Shown piece after piece: positions 53,508 to 64,000 of a stretch of DNA of 64,000 nucleotides; the stretch's first letter is position 1, and every line of letters begins with the position of its first letter. The stretch is from Impatiens glandulifera (lineage: Eukaryota > Streptophyta > Magnoliopsida > Ericales > Balsaminaceae), in NCBI RefSeq assembly GCF_907164915.1, contig NC_061864.1, positions 14,515,889 to 14,579,888 on the forward strand, written 5' to 3'. The notes beneath the pieces were generated by a model that had not been told where the DNA came from, ran no database searches, and worked only from the letters and a program-made list of their open reading frames with translations. Position numbers and translations under genes: made by a program.

Positions 53508-53932
53508 AATATAAATATAATATATCGGTAAAATATTATCAAACTATGATAAATTGTATTGTGATAATATCAATATTATTATATATATTATACTATTTTT
53601 CTTATAAATTTAATTTAATATCTATATATATTAGATATAATTTATATAACTCAAAATATATTATTCAATAAATTTCCCAATATCCTACTATGATAAAATA
53701 TATTATTCAATACAATCTCCCTATATTCTAAAATGGTTAGAGAAATTTATTGAAGGATATATTTTAAGTTATATAGATTATATCTAATATATAAATATTA
53801 GATTAAAAATAAAAAAAACTAATAAAATATAATAATATAATATTGATATTACCACAATACAATTTATCATATTTAATATAATATCTTACCGATATTTTTA
53901 TATTAACATAATATTTGTATTTTCTTAATTAA
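53508..53932. mobile_element. Fold-back MITE with about 190-bp imperfect inverted arms
   Basis: The left arm (53508-53690) and right arm (53705-53932) are reverse complements with moderate mismatches. They share tatcggtaa near the ends, then atgataaattgtattgtg, taatatcaatattat, attagatata and ttcaataaatttc in mirror order. The whole could fold into one long hairpin. No clear target duplication or coding capacity was found; extreme AT content blurs the ends. Confidence 0.7.
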
Positions 53933-54490
53933 TTTATCATTTCTAAAAATAGCAATTCTTTATATATTTTTTAAAAATATTTATATACATTACACATTTT
54001 TAAAACATTCAACTGTATTTGATAAAAGTTTGAATATTATATATTAAAAAAATTACTAAATTTAAAAATAAAAATAAAAAGTTCAAATTGATAAATCGTA
54101 CACAAAATTATATCATTATTGAATTTTTAAAAACTAAATACAAAATTTATATCTATTCAAAATTTTCAAATATTTTCTCATATTACACATTTTTTTAGTT
54201 ACTAAAATCAAATTATGCACAAATCTCAAAAACAATATTCATATAAAAAAAATATTCAAAAATTAATTGTAAAATGAATTTGATACAATAAAATAATAAA
54301 ATAGATAATTTGCATTTTATTCCTTTTAAAAAAATCCACTTCCCATCATTTACTAAAAATTTGACCGAATCAAATAACAAGTTATATATATATTTAAAAG
54401 GATATGACCCATATTACCGTTTTTTACAGCATATAAAAAGGAAAATATAGTAATTGAAGGGATTTAGTTACAAATATAAAAACAAACCAT

Positions 54491-54945
54491 TTAGCCCGTG
54501 CATTTGCACGAGTAATAATATAAAAAACCGCGAAAAAAATTACGGATAACATTTTTAATTTTATTTTTAACCATTTTAAGTTTATGGGTGGGTCAACACA
54601 TAATCTGACCCAAGTATTCATTTACTCAACATCATTATATATTAGTTAAAAAGTTGAACTTATATTAATATTAAAACGTCCCGCATTTATTAAATTTGGT
54701 GTTTGAATTTAAAATATAAAGTCTTTGTAGCCTAGTTGGTTAAAGAGTTGTACTTGTGTTTGTTAGGTTGCAAGTTCGAAACATATCTCTAGCATTTTTA
54801 ATTTTATTTTTAACCGTTTTAAATTTAAAAACGGGTCAAGCCACAATCCGATCCAAGTATCCAAATTAACCACAGCTCTCGACCCGGCAATCCGGACACT
54901 TTAAAAATTAAGCATCATTATATATATTTATATATATATATTAGA
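54491..54945 (-). mobile_element. Second Helitron-like element, single-module form
   Basis: Minus-oriented relative of 46706-47685. The 5' end is TCTAATATATATATA at 54945, followed by one module with the tRNA-like segment (54721-54783), then the divergent terminal part and the same hairpin (54495-54512) followed directly by CTAA (54491-54494). The flanking bases are not A and T as in the first copy, so the ends may have decayed. It ends about 130 bp before the GA-rich leader region of the lipase gene. Confidence 0.65.
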
Positions 54946-55209
54946 AATAATTTGAGCCTAAAAAATAAAATAAAATATAAAAATATTGGCTGGCTAGGAA
55001 TTCTAATTTGAGTAATATAATTAAAACGGTCTCCTTGTTTGACCAGGCAAATCTAGAGAGAGAGTGAGAGAAATATGTTTATTTATAAACCCACAAGATA
55101 CGCTCATAACATAGGATTAAGATTTAAGAAAGAGAGAAATACCAACTCAGTTACTTTGTTCTTCCTTCTCCATTACCAATCCAATCAATCAAACATCTTT
55201 CTTTCTTCC

Positions 55210-57286
55210 ATGGTATGTTTAATTTCTGACATGATCATCATATATTATCTGGGTGTTCTGTTTCTTGTCTCTGTTTTTGATGGATTGAACTATTTATTAC
55301 AGGCTAATAATAATAAGTTTGAAGATGAAGAAGGCATCAAATACGAAGAGGAATTCGTTCTGAATTCAAGAGGAATGAAGCTTTTCACTTGCAGATGGGT
55401 TCCAACAACAACATCAAATACAGAATCAAAAGGTTTGATTTTTCTTTGCCATGGTTATGGAATGGATACAAGCGTAAGCATGAAGGGAACAGGAAAGAGG
55501 CTTGCGAAAGCAGGGTATGAAGTTCATGGAATGGATTATGAAGGACATGGAAAATCATCTGGTCTTCAAGGATATATACCTAGCTTTGATGCCCTTGTTA
55601 ATGACTGCTCTCGTCATTACAAATCCATCGCAGATAGAAAAGAAAACTTGAAGAAGATGAGAATATTACTTGGAGAATCCATGGGAGGAGCTGTTGAGTT
55701 GCTTTTGCATAGAATTATGCCCAACTTTTGGGATGCCGCCGTTTTAGTTGCTCCCATGTGTAAGGTAATTTATGTTAATGGGTTTTTTTTGAAAATTATT
55801 TTAAACCATCAAAAACTACACTATCAAACAACCCGTTTTGGTTCGAGCCCGTCCGATCGTAGTTATGATTTCTTCGCATAATTAAATGATTAAGTGCTTA
55901 ACCCGCGGAGATTGTCCCACTCCAAAGAAGTAGCGAATCACAAAAAGTCAACTATAGTTACCAATAGAATCAATATTTGGGGTCAAATGATATATATGAG
56001 ATCCTATTTTTTCACTCTTCAAATTTAGTATTAATTTATTCAATAAAATGAAATAACAGATTATGAAAATAATAATAATATCATGATCTGTTATTTTCGT
56101 TTAAGCAAAAAACAAAGGACAATAAGAAACGTCGTGTAGCAATTTGGAAAGTGGGAAAGTTTGATTATGTAAAAGGGTAGACTTTGTTGGCATTATATTC
56201 ATATTTTTTATATACAACTATTTAAGCATGATTGATTAAATTAAATATTAAATTTATGGTTTATATGTTTATACAGATTGCAGATGACATGAAACCAAAT
56301 CCATTTGTAATCAAAGTGTTGACCATATTATGTAACATAATTCCGACATGGAAGATTACTCCAATTCCAGATATTATCGATATTGCCTTTAGAAATCCAG
56401 AAATCCGAAAAGAGGTTTGTTTTTGTAAAGTTTTGTGTTAAGAAGGGTCTCGAATTTATGATTAATTGAGATAAATTAACATTAAGTTCGTACAATTACA
56501 GGTTCGATCAAACCCTAATTGCTACAAAGGCCGGCCACGTTTGTTAACGGGAAATCAACTCTTAAATGTCAGTTTAGATCTTGAGAAGAGACTTAACGAG
56601 GTAATTAGAAATGTTCCAACTAACTAAAACTGTCTTATTTCATTAACTATTGCAATTGTTTTTTGGGATTTTTAATTTGTATTTTGTATGCATGGGTATT
56701 GGGTAGGTAATTAGAACAATATTTAACACAAATAGTTGGTTTCAATATTGAAGTATCTTATTTTAATTTTTTTAATAATGCTTTCATTTTACCTACTACA
56801 CTATGTTTTTTTTATATATGTATGGTAATATATCACTTACTTCTACATCAATTATTAATTATTTTCAAAACCCGTTATGATTTTTTTTTGTGTGTGAAGA
56901 ATTAACTATTTAATTAATAATTTGAAATGATTCAAAACCCATTATGTAGATTGATCTTTAAGATTGTTTTTGTTACAAATTTGATAATTATTATTGTTTC
57001 TTGACATGAATAGGTTTCACTACCGTTTCTAGTTGTACATGGAGATGCTGACAAAGTAACGGACCCAGCGATAAGCAAGCTATTGTATGAGTCCGCTAGC
57101 AGCACCGACAAGACATTCAAGTTGTATCCGGGAATGTGGCACGACTTAATCTACGGTGAATTGCCTGAAAACATTGACATTGTCTTCTCCGATGTCATTG
57201 CATGGCTCGACGATAGAGTTGTCGCAGAAAACGAAAGGATGGAAAGGGAACAAAAGCTGGCTAATGATGAAGTTTACATCAAATAA
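55210..57286 (+). CDS. Monoacylglycerol lipase-like alpha/beta hydrolase
   Basis: Five exons, 55210-55212 (ATG alone), 55303-55764, 56277-56414, 56502-56600 and 57014-57286, give 975 nt and 324 residues, typical of plant MAGL/caffeoylshikimate-esterase-type serine hydrolases. Seen are the start MANNNKFEDEEGIKYEEEF, the HGYG oxyanion motif at 51-54, the nucleophile elbow GESMGG with Ser127, Asp247 in HGDADKVTDP and His277 in PGMWHD, which complete the catalytic triad. The likely reaction is hydrolysis of monoacylglycerol or a related ester; the exact substrate cannot be told. All introns have GT-AG ends and phases agree. Exon 1 being only ATG is supported by the family's N-terminus, but the 90-nt intron 1 has no stop and stays in frame. 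It converges with the SF3B3 gene. Confidence 0.92.
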
Positions 57287-58579
57287 GCTGCAAACTCCAT
57301 CCAAAGAGTGATTTGATTATATCTTTGTGTTATGGTTTTTACTTGTTTTGTGGTGAAAGTGAATTGATTTGCAATTAATTAACTTGTGTATTAAGGAAGT
57401 GATTGTGTAGAGAAATTGTTGAACTTTAATATGAAAATGAATGGCAAAGCTGAAATGTAACACTAAACAAAAGTGCTCAAAATAGAGGCATATGGATGTA
57501 TTGATGAATAACTTTTCATTCATTTTTCACTAAATAAAATTACAATTTGCATTATAGTGAATTATTTATCCAAACGTTCAGATATAGAGTGATACTCATG
57601 TTACTATGTGCGAAATGATTTTACATATATCCTATGATCTTGATCTTAATTTATTTAATAAGAAAATTAAAAATAAAAGTTGAAAGTTCAAGAGTTTCTT
57701 TAAGCATCGCATCGAAGTTACTTATTTTTCTTTTCCATTACTCAGATTTGATTGATGCAGCGTTTTCTTTGGTCCGACATTCTATTTAGGCAGATTGATT
57801 TTTTTGTCACGGATTTTTATTGTCTGAATAATACCTTCAATCGCTGGTAGATCGTTTGTTACCAATATTCTCCGATTGTGATGTGTCTATCTCCTTCCTA
57901 ACAGGAAATGATACAAAATAATTGGATTTGGAGTCATAGATGTAGATGATCTATTTTACTTTACATGACCATTTCCGGCGTTGTTTATACAACCTTCGGC
58001 TTGCTACACTTATAGTTCAAAAACTTAAATAACCTACATAATATTAACCAAATATAATACAAAAAATCAACTGAATCTAATCAGCAATAACCTTCCCCTA
58101 ATTTGCATAACAAATAAAAAATAATTTTGAGACAAGATTGTGACAAAATATGGATTCCAAAAGAAAGAAATAGCATAAAAGAGTGAAATCGTGACTATTA
58201 GACCAAAAACAAACAGAAATGACAAATAAATCCACTTAAGAGAGGATGATGTGAGAATCATCTTCAATTACATTTACTCACTTGAAATAACATGTAATTA
58301 ACAAACAAACAAACCATGGTCGGTCGGCATTCTAAATCTATATTTCTCTACCGTCTCTGTCTGTCTGTTTGTCTTCAAAACATCACTAAAATATTATTAC
58401 TCAGTTTTCTCATCTACCCAATAAAATAACCCTCTGCATCCATTTCAATCATACAAGATGATGTCCTCACTAGATAGATTGAGATTCCTGCATAAAAAAA
58501 TAAAGTCAAATAGCTGTCTTAGAGCAATTAATAATTATGATAATTGATGTCATGGAGTAAACCTCGAACCTAATCCTCC
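57287..58579. other. Convergent 3' regions of the lipase and SF3B3 genes
   Basis: Non-coding DNA between stop codons of two converging genes, presumably holding both 3' UTRs (lipase from 57287 rightward, SF3B3 from 58579 leftward). No other feature was recognised. Confidence 0.6.
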
Positions 58580-61500
58580 TCAAATGATTTTATTTCGAAT
58601 TTCTTCAAGTTTCTTTAGAATTTCAGCAGGAGTTCTATCTAGTTCATCAGCAATTTTCCGCTGCATATCCATAGGCAATGTTGGATATTGCTCACATAGA
58701 TCTCCATCAATCACATCCTACACCATTATTGATTGCTCCCCACATTAATAACTCGAAATTCATAATCTAAATAATGTGACAAAATACTAACTTACCTTGA
58801 CAGGAAAATAAGCAGATCTGTAGGACATATGATCCCTTCCACATAAAGGTGGATGCTCCTGCCTTAGATGCATTTCCAAATGAGAGAAGAAATCAACATC
58901 ATCCCTAGAAGTGAAAGCATGCAATGCGCCCAAACTTCCCATCATAGTTCCATATATAATGTATTCTCCGCCGCCTGGAAGTAGAGATGCTTTCTGCAAG
59001 GATGTGACAACATCACCAACATGAAACTGGACTATTTCCTCCACTTTGTTTGGGGCTCCGTTTAGCTTTCCTTGTTCCCACTTAATCTTGCCTCCAGTTG
59101 GGTCTTCTTCTATTTCATCTGATACATCCTGAGGTAAACGCACAAAATAGATATTTCCAAACTTGTCTGAACCAGCCATTGTGTCGAAATCCACGTGATG
59201 GGAAGCTGTAAGCCATCTCGGCACACAATCATCCGCAAATATGTATAATTGGTTTTCGTCTGGCCTATACTTGCAATAGTGGAATGACTGCAAACAGAAA
59301 CCAATGTAGGTGGTCAAGTACTGAATCTAATCAATCCAAAAGTTAATCCTCTCAATTTTGCAGCTATAATTTCAATAAAAAAGTAAATTAAAGAAAAAAG
59401 ATAGAAGTAACACTAGGATCTGGATCTGAAAAGGAAATGTTAAGAAATGGGAATAGCTATGTTGAGGAACATTTTGACAATTTTCTCAGATAAGCATTTG
59501 CTATTTTATCTTTGGTTGACTTCACTAATATAAATTTGAGAATTTTTCCTATTTATTATCATCATATATATTTATAAATTTCCCACAAATCAATATTCTG
59601 TTAATATATGAAAGCCAACGTCAGACCAAAATAATAGATACATAGTATGTAACAAACTAGAGTTCTAGTAAATTATGTAAAACAAAATGGGACAGGAGAT
59701 ATGTTAGTAAGATGGAGAGTAACTCAGTATTCATTAGAAGTTGTGCCCAAGATAGAAGACCCAGAAGCTGTTTTTTATTCATTTTACAATTACTGTACCT
59801 TTTAAATGAAAATTCCATTAATGAGAAGTGAGAACCCTAAATGACCCAATATTTTTTACAATTACTATTTTCCAGATAGTCTAAAACAGCTCATTTAACT
59901 ATCAAGTCCGCATACATTAACTGTGATGCATCAGATCTGCAAGATTAAAACAATTGGTCTAACTATTGAGTGAACAAGAGAATGGTTACAAGCCTAACTA
60001 GTCCTATTATGATGTTATTATACCAAATAGGTAGATGTTTTTAGATCAGGAGGGTGACTTTTTCATAGCATGGAACTATATTGAGTGAATGTTTATAAGT
60101 GGCGTGATTGGAAGATTACATCCAATGTTCCATTTCTAGCCATAATTCATAACATTTTATGTTTGTGAAACCTCAAAGTCAATCAGTCTCTCATAGTAAA
60201 GAGAAAGAGTGAAAAAAAAAGACAGAAAAGCTACTTAATAGTATAATATCAATGCAAAACTAACTGAACCAAGAAATAAGACATACCTCCTGAATGTCAC
60301 CAACATAGATTCGATCACGGTATGTATGAATAGAGTTAATTGCACTGGGGAACATCTTGTTTTCACACTTCCTAAGCAATCTCCTCTTTCCCAAATCATA
60401 TAGTCGCAGCACATTTCCAACTCCAGCAAGTAACTTTCCTTTGAAATTGCACAGAGCAAGAGGAACCCCTTCCATTTTTGTCTTATGTAAAAGTTCAAGG
60501 GACTTTCCACCATCCACAAATCTATAGATATGTATATATCCAGCAATTTGTGTCTTTTTGGGCCAGAATTGAAGACCCTGAGCTGTACCGACAGCTAAGA
60601 GTGCCCCTTTGTCTTTGAAGTTCACTGTGCATATGCTGAATGCAGCTTCATTATCCTGAAGCTCCAGCAAACAAGTGGTGGTTGCAGTCTTTGGGTCAAG
60701 AACTCTTATGCAAGAAACCCACCTATCCGATTCTGCTTTGGGATAGCCATACTGCTCGTCGGAGAATGGATCTTCCTTATCCTCATCATCACCACCACCA
60801 TTTTCCATCTGGTCAGCCTTACCATTTTCTTCGATACCAGTTTCAAAGCACTCCTTTTTAGCAGCCTCACGCTCTTCTGCCGTAAGTGCCCCTTGATCAC
60901 TCTCAATAATGACCAACATTTTCTGCTTTTGTTGTTGATGAAGAATAAACTTCCTTGGGGTGTACCTCAACGGAATGGAAGTTTCATTAAACGTTTCTCC
61001 CAATCTTTCAACTGTAAATACCCTTAAAGCTGTCCCAGCAACAGACACCACACCTTCCGCACAGTGATCGGATGAAAACGAAGCAGCATACTCAAGAGTT
61101 TCATATGAAAGTGGTGTCAGAAGAAAATGACCTTGATGTATGTAACCAAGCCAGGGACGACTAGACAAGCATAACATGGCACGCCTTCCTCTAACAGAAA
61201 TAGAGAATAATTTCGGGGCTTTTAGCCCCAAAAATCGAGATCGAGCATCAGAAAGCTGACCTGTTACCATGTCAACCACAGTTCTGAACAAGACACCATT
61301 CTGTAAACCAGCATTGAGAAAGAGGCTAGCAGGATGATCAGCACCATCCTCCCCACCCACAGACGCCTGCACTTCTAGAAAAATAAGGGATTCTGGTGGT
61401 GAAGAGACACTTTGCAGACTCAACACTTGCATACAATCATCAGGATCCAAAGATAAGATGCGAATGCTGTTGTCATATGATCCAACAGCTAGGAAGCGCG

Positions 61501-63295
61501 ATCTTTGTCGTCCCTCTGGAACAGGAGCAATATCCAAACAAGCCACATCACCCGACATCTCATGCTTCTCAACTTCCATCAGCTGTCCATTCAGATCAAC
61601 TTCAAAATAAATAAGCTCGCCTCCACTCAATGCGATAACCACTTGAAGCCTGTTAGCTCCAACTTTAACAATTGTCCTCTTCCCAGGGGTTCTCCACTCA
61701 TTAATACGACCATCCTCCCTTATATGTCTAATCCCACTAGGGTGAACTTGCATCAAAGAATCGTCTCCTATCAGAGAAACTGCAAGTGAAGGTGTGGTGT
61801 CCAAAAATCCACTATCACTCACTTCTTCAACAGTCTCACCAATAGAGAGCACAAGAGTTGCATTGGCAAAGGAAACAACAATATAAGCATCAAATTCATC
61901 ATTGACATTCTTCTTCACTGTCCATACAGCACTTGGGACACCAGGAAGGTCTGAAACGGCCATTTCACTGACAGCCAGGCCTGGTCTTAATATCCTCAGA
62001 GACGAACGTGGACCCCTCCCACAAAGAGTGAAAATCTGAGGGGTCTCTTCTTCAAAAAGATTATCAACTTTCATATCCATTATTGGCATTAAGCTCTCAA
62101 CTTGGTCTATCCTCAAAAGATTCTTCAATTTCCTTGGCTGGAAATAGAGAGGCTGGAAACCTTCTTCTGTTTCCATCAGTGTATTTGACGAAGACTCAAC
62201 ATCAGGGTCATCTCCAATTGCCTGAAACTGATACAGAACATGATTACCAAACTCAGATGCAGCAAACAGAAACCCAGACTTCAACACACACAGTGAAGAT
62301 GATACAGGAATTGTGTCAAAGTACTTAATCTTTAACTCCTTCACTCTTTCATTATCATGGTCTAGCGTAACCTTAAAGATGTCACCGTACTCTGTTTGCA
62401 AGAGAAAGAAGAACATGGACTTTTGCTTGTGAGTTGCAGCCGAAACAATCAAGACACCACGTTCTGCTGGCAAATCTGCCCGCCTAGGAATAACAGCCCT
62501 AACATCAGGGTGACCCTGATTTTTGTATATGACAAAATTCTCAGCACAAACAAGCACACCACTAGGGCCATCTCCACCACCAGGCACGGTAACAAGCATG
62601 TTGGCACCATTATCAACCTGCTCAGACCACTTCCTTGAAACGTGATTCAGCCCAAGATCAAGCTCATAAAAAGTAAGGTGCTTCTGCGCCTCTGCAGCAG
62701 CCTGTCCTGTTGAATCTTGATCTGCTTCAGCGTAATCAAGCTCAATTGCAGCAAATATTGGATTATCAAACCCACAATCAACCCCACATATAGAGTAAGT
62801 AATGGTATGAGTTTTGTGCGCCTCCAAGGGTGAAGAAATCGTCAACCTAGCTGCAGTATCCCTATTCAATACATAAACAAGCTTCTGCTTCTCACAAGCC
62901 CCAACCATAGCCGCCCTACCTTTAGGATCAATAGCCAAGTACTGCCCAGGCACAATCCGTCGACAACCGGACTTCCCAAAAGTCTCCTGATGAACTTTAT
63001 CGAAGACATTCTTCTCCTTATTGTACTCTAGTATGACAATCCGGCCCGAATCGGAACCAACAACAATATAGTCTTTCTGGGCGCCGGTTAACCTGAACTG
63101 AGCTAAAGACCTAATAGCACCAAAAACTTCAACAGAGAGAAGTTTCTGAATCTTACCGTTTTCGTCGGGTCGGAGCATATCGAGAACCTTGCCTCTTGCA
63201 ACGACAATTTCTTGGACCTTACCACCGGAGAAACTTCCATTGATCGCGCAGACTATACCAGCAGCTTGCTGGAGAGTGAGATTGTAGAGATACAT
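58580..63295 (-). CDS. SF3B3: Splicing factor 3B subunit 3 (SF3B3/SAP130)
   Basis: Three exons, 60287-63295 (1003 codons), 58796-59287 (164 codons) and 58580-58717, give 1212 residues, matching plant SF3b130 (about 1214). Each junction falls between codons: GDIQE/SFHYCKY and YFPVK/DVIDGDLCEQ, both conserved in human SF3B3. The protein begins MYLYNLTLQQAAGIVCAING and ends with KKLEEIRNKII. It consists of beta-propellers (MMS1-N and CPSF_A-type regions) and is a scaffold of the SF3b complex in U2 snRNP that helps recognise the branch point. An acidic insert (about residues 805-840, GGGDDEDKEDPFSDEQYGYP) sits in the middle as in orthologues. Intron 1 is 999 bp and the second 78 bp. The frame is intact. 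Confidence 0.97.
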
Positions 63296-63425
63296 TCTTC
63301 GCTAGCTAGAACAATCGTAAGTAAATCCCCCCGTGTTGCTTGCTGGAAATGAAGGACTGACTGACTGCTTGATTCGGGAAGAAAGAGAGGGGATAAACCC
63401 TAGAAAACCTCGCGACGGAAAATGG
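63296..63425 (-). promoter_or_regulatory. 5' leader of SF3B3 with telobox
   Basis: The 130 bp upstream of the ATG are GA-rich and carry AAACCCTAG at 63395-63403, a telobox frequent near start sites of plant housekeeping genes. The transcription start is not determined. Confidence 0.5.
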
Positions 63426-64000
63426 AGAAGCAAAAATTGCTTACCATTAAAAATCTCTGCAATTTAACTATATAAAATTCGTTTTTAATTAAATATTATT
63501 ATTTACATTTTAGACAAATTAAATTATTTTACTTACAATAGAAAATGTATTTGAACTTGAATCTAACAAATAGGGAAGGATTACCATTTCTTTCTCATTT
63601 TACTTCGGAAATAATTTTACTACTTGAGGGAGTCAATATTTTTTTTAAGTAAAAAAAATCAAAAAATTATATAAATTTTTATTTTATTTTATTATTTTTT
63701 TAAAATGTCCATATATATTAAAATGGAAAAAAATCTTTTAAGCACAACAAAACAAAAAATCATGACATAAAAATAAATTTAAAAAAAAAACAGTACTAAA
63801 TAAATTTTTGAGTTCGTAAATTTTCAAGAAAAATGATTAACTCCCGACATACTCTTTTTTCATAATAACAATATTATGAATTATACGCATCAGACTACTA
63901 CGATCATTGAAAACGACAATTTCTCTCAAAATAGATAATTCATCAAAAAATAATTTGGATGGTAACTCAAATATGTAGGTCTATCAAATCAGCTACATCA
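63426..64000. other. AT-rich intergenic DNA at the right edge
   Basis: No gene or element recognised. A 40-base part near 63795-63840 (agttcgtaaattttcgagaa-like) resembles sequence at about 33177-33205, hinting at a dispersed repeat. Confidence 0.4.

Overview
This window is nuclear DNA from a flowering plant, almost certainly a eudicot. The evidence is GT-AG introns, plant-specific gene families (RS2Z splicing factor, CrRLK1L kinase, ITN1-type ankyrin-PGG protein, ABCG half-transporter), very AT-rich gene-free DNA, and plant-type transposable-element debris. I cannot name the species from sequence alone. There is no bacterial, viral or CRISPR content.

Eight protein-coding genes can be supported. 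From left to right they are: an RS2Z-type SR splicing factor (minus strand, 3' part cut off by the window start); an intronless ABCG half-transporter (minus, 20385-22529); a single-exon malectin-like CrRLK1L receptor kinase (minus, 28274-30724); a small uL18 mitochondrial-type ribosomal protein (minus, 36306-36653); an ITN1-like ankyrin/PGG membrane protein in three exons (minus, 39353-41264); cytosolic ribosomal protein uL29 (RPL35) in four exons (minus, 42282-43503); a monoacylglycerol-lipase-like alpha/beta hydrolase in five exons (plus, 55210-57286); and the SF3b subunit 3 (SF3B3/SAP130) in three exons (minus, 58580-63295). Exon coordinates were worked out from splice sites and reading phase. 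The genes are ordinary housekeeping, signalling and transport genes and do not form a pathway cluster. Two encode pre-mRNA splicing components and two encode ribosomal proteins.

The gene-free DNA holds most of the interest. An old tandem duplication of roughly 5-6 kb covers 5795-12180 (copy A) and 12662-18150 (copy B). Copy A alone carries a 5'-truncated LINE insertion with a 15-bp target-site duplication, a 32-bp perfect inverted repeat and an internal 280-bp duplication. At 25456-26710 lies a 1.25-kb element with inverted repeats of about 340 bp, GC-rich inner arms and a repeated interior. At 46706-47685 lies a Helitron-like element (5' TC, 3' hairpin, CTAG, inserted between A and T) built from three tandem modules, each carrying a tRNA-like pol III promoter on the opposite strand. 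A one-module relative at 54491-54945 sits about 130 bp from the lipase transcript region. Other relics are a tRNA-Gly-like sequence inside a hAT-type element, a plastid-type trnH relic, two SINE-like tRNA-derived pieces, an RNase-H-domain fragment, a fold-back MITE and several micro- and minisatellites.

I found no clear new functional system. The observations most worth following up are the modular Helitron with tRNA-like units, the 90-nt stop-free first intron of the lipase gene, which would add a hydrophobic leader if retained, and the long-inverted-repeat element with GC-rich arms.
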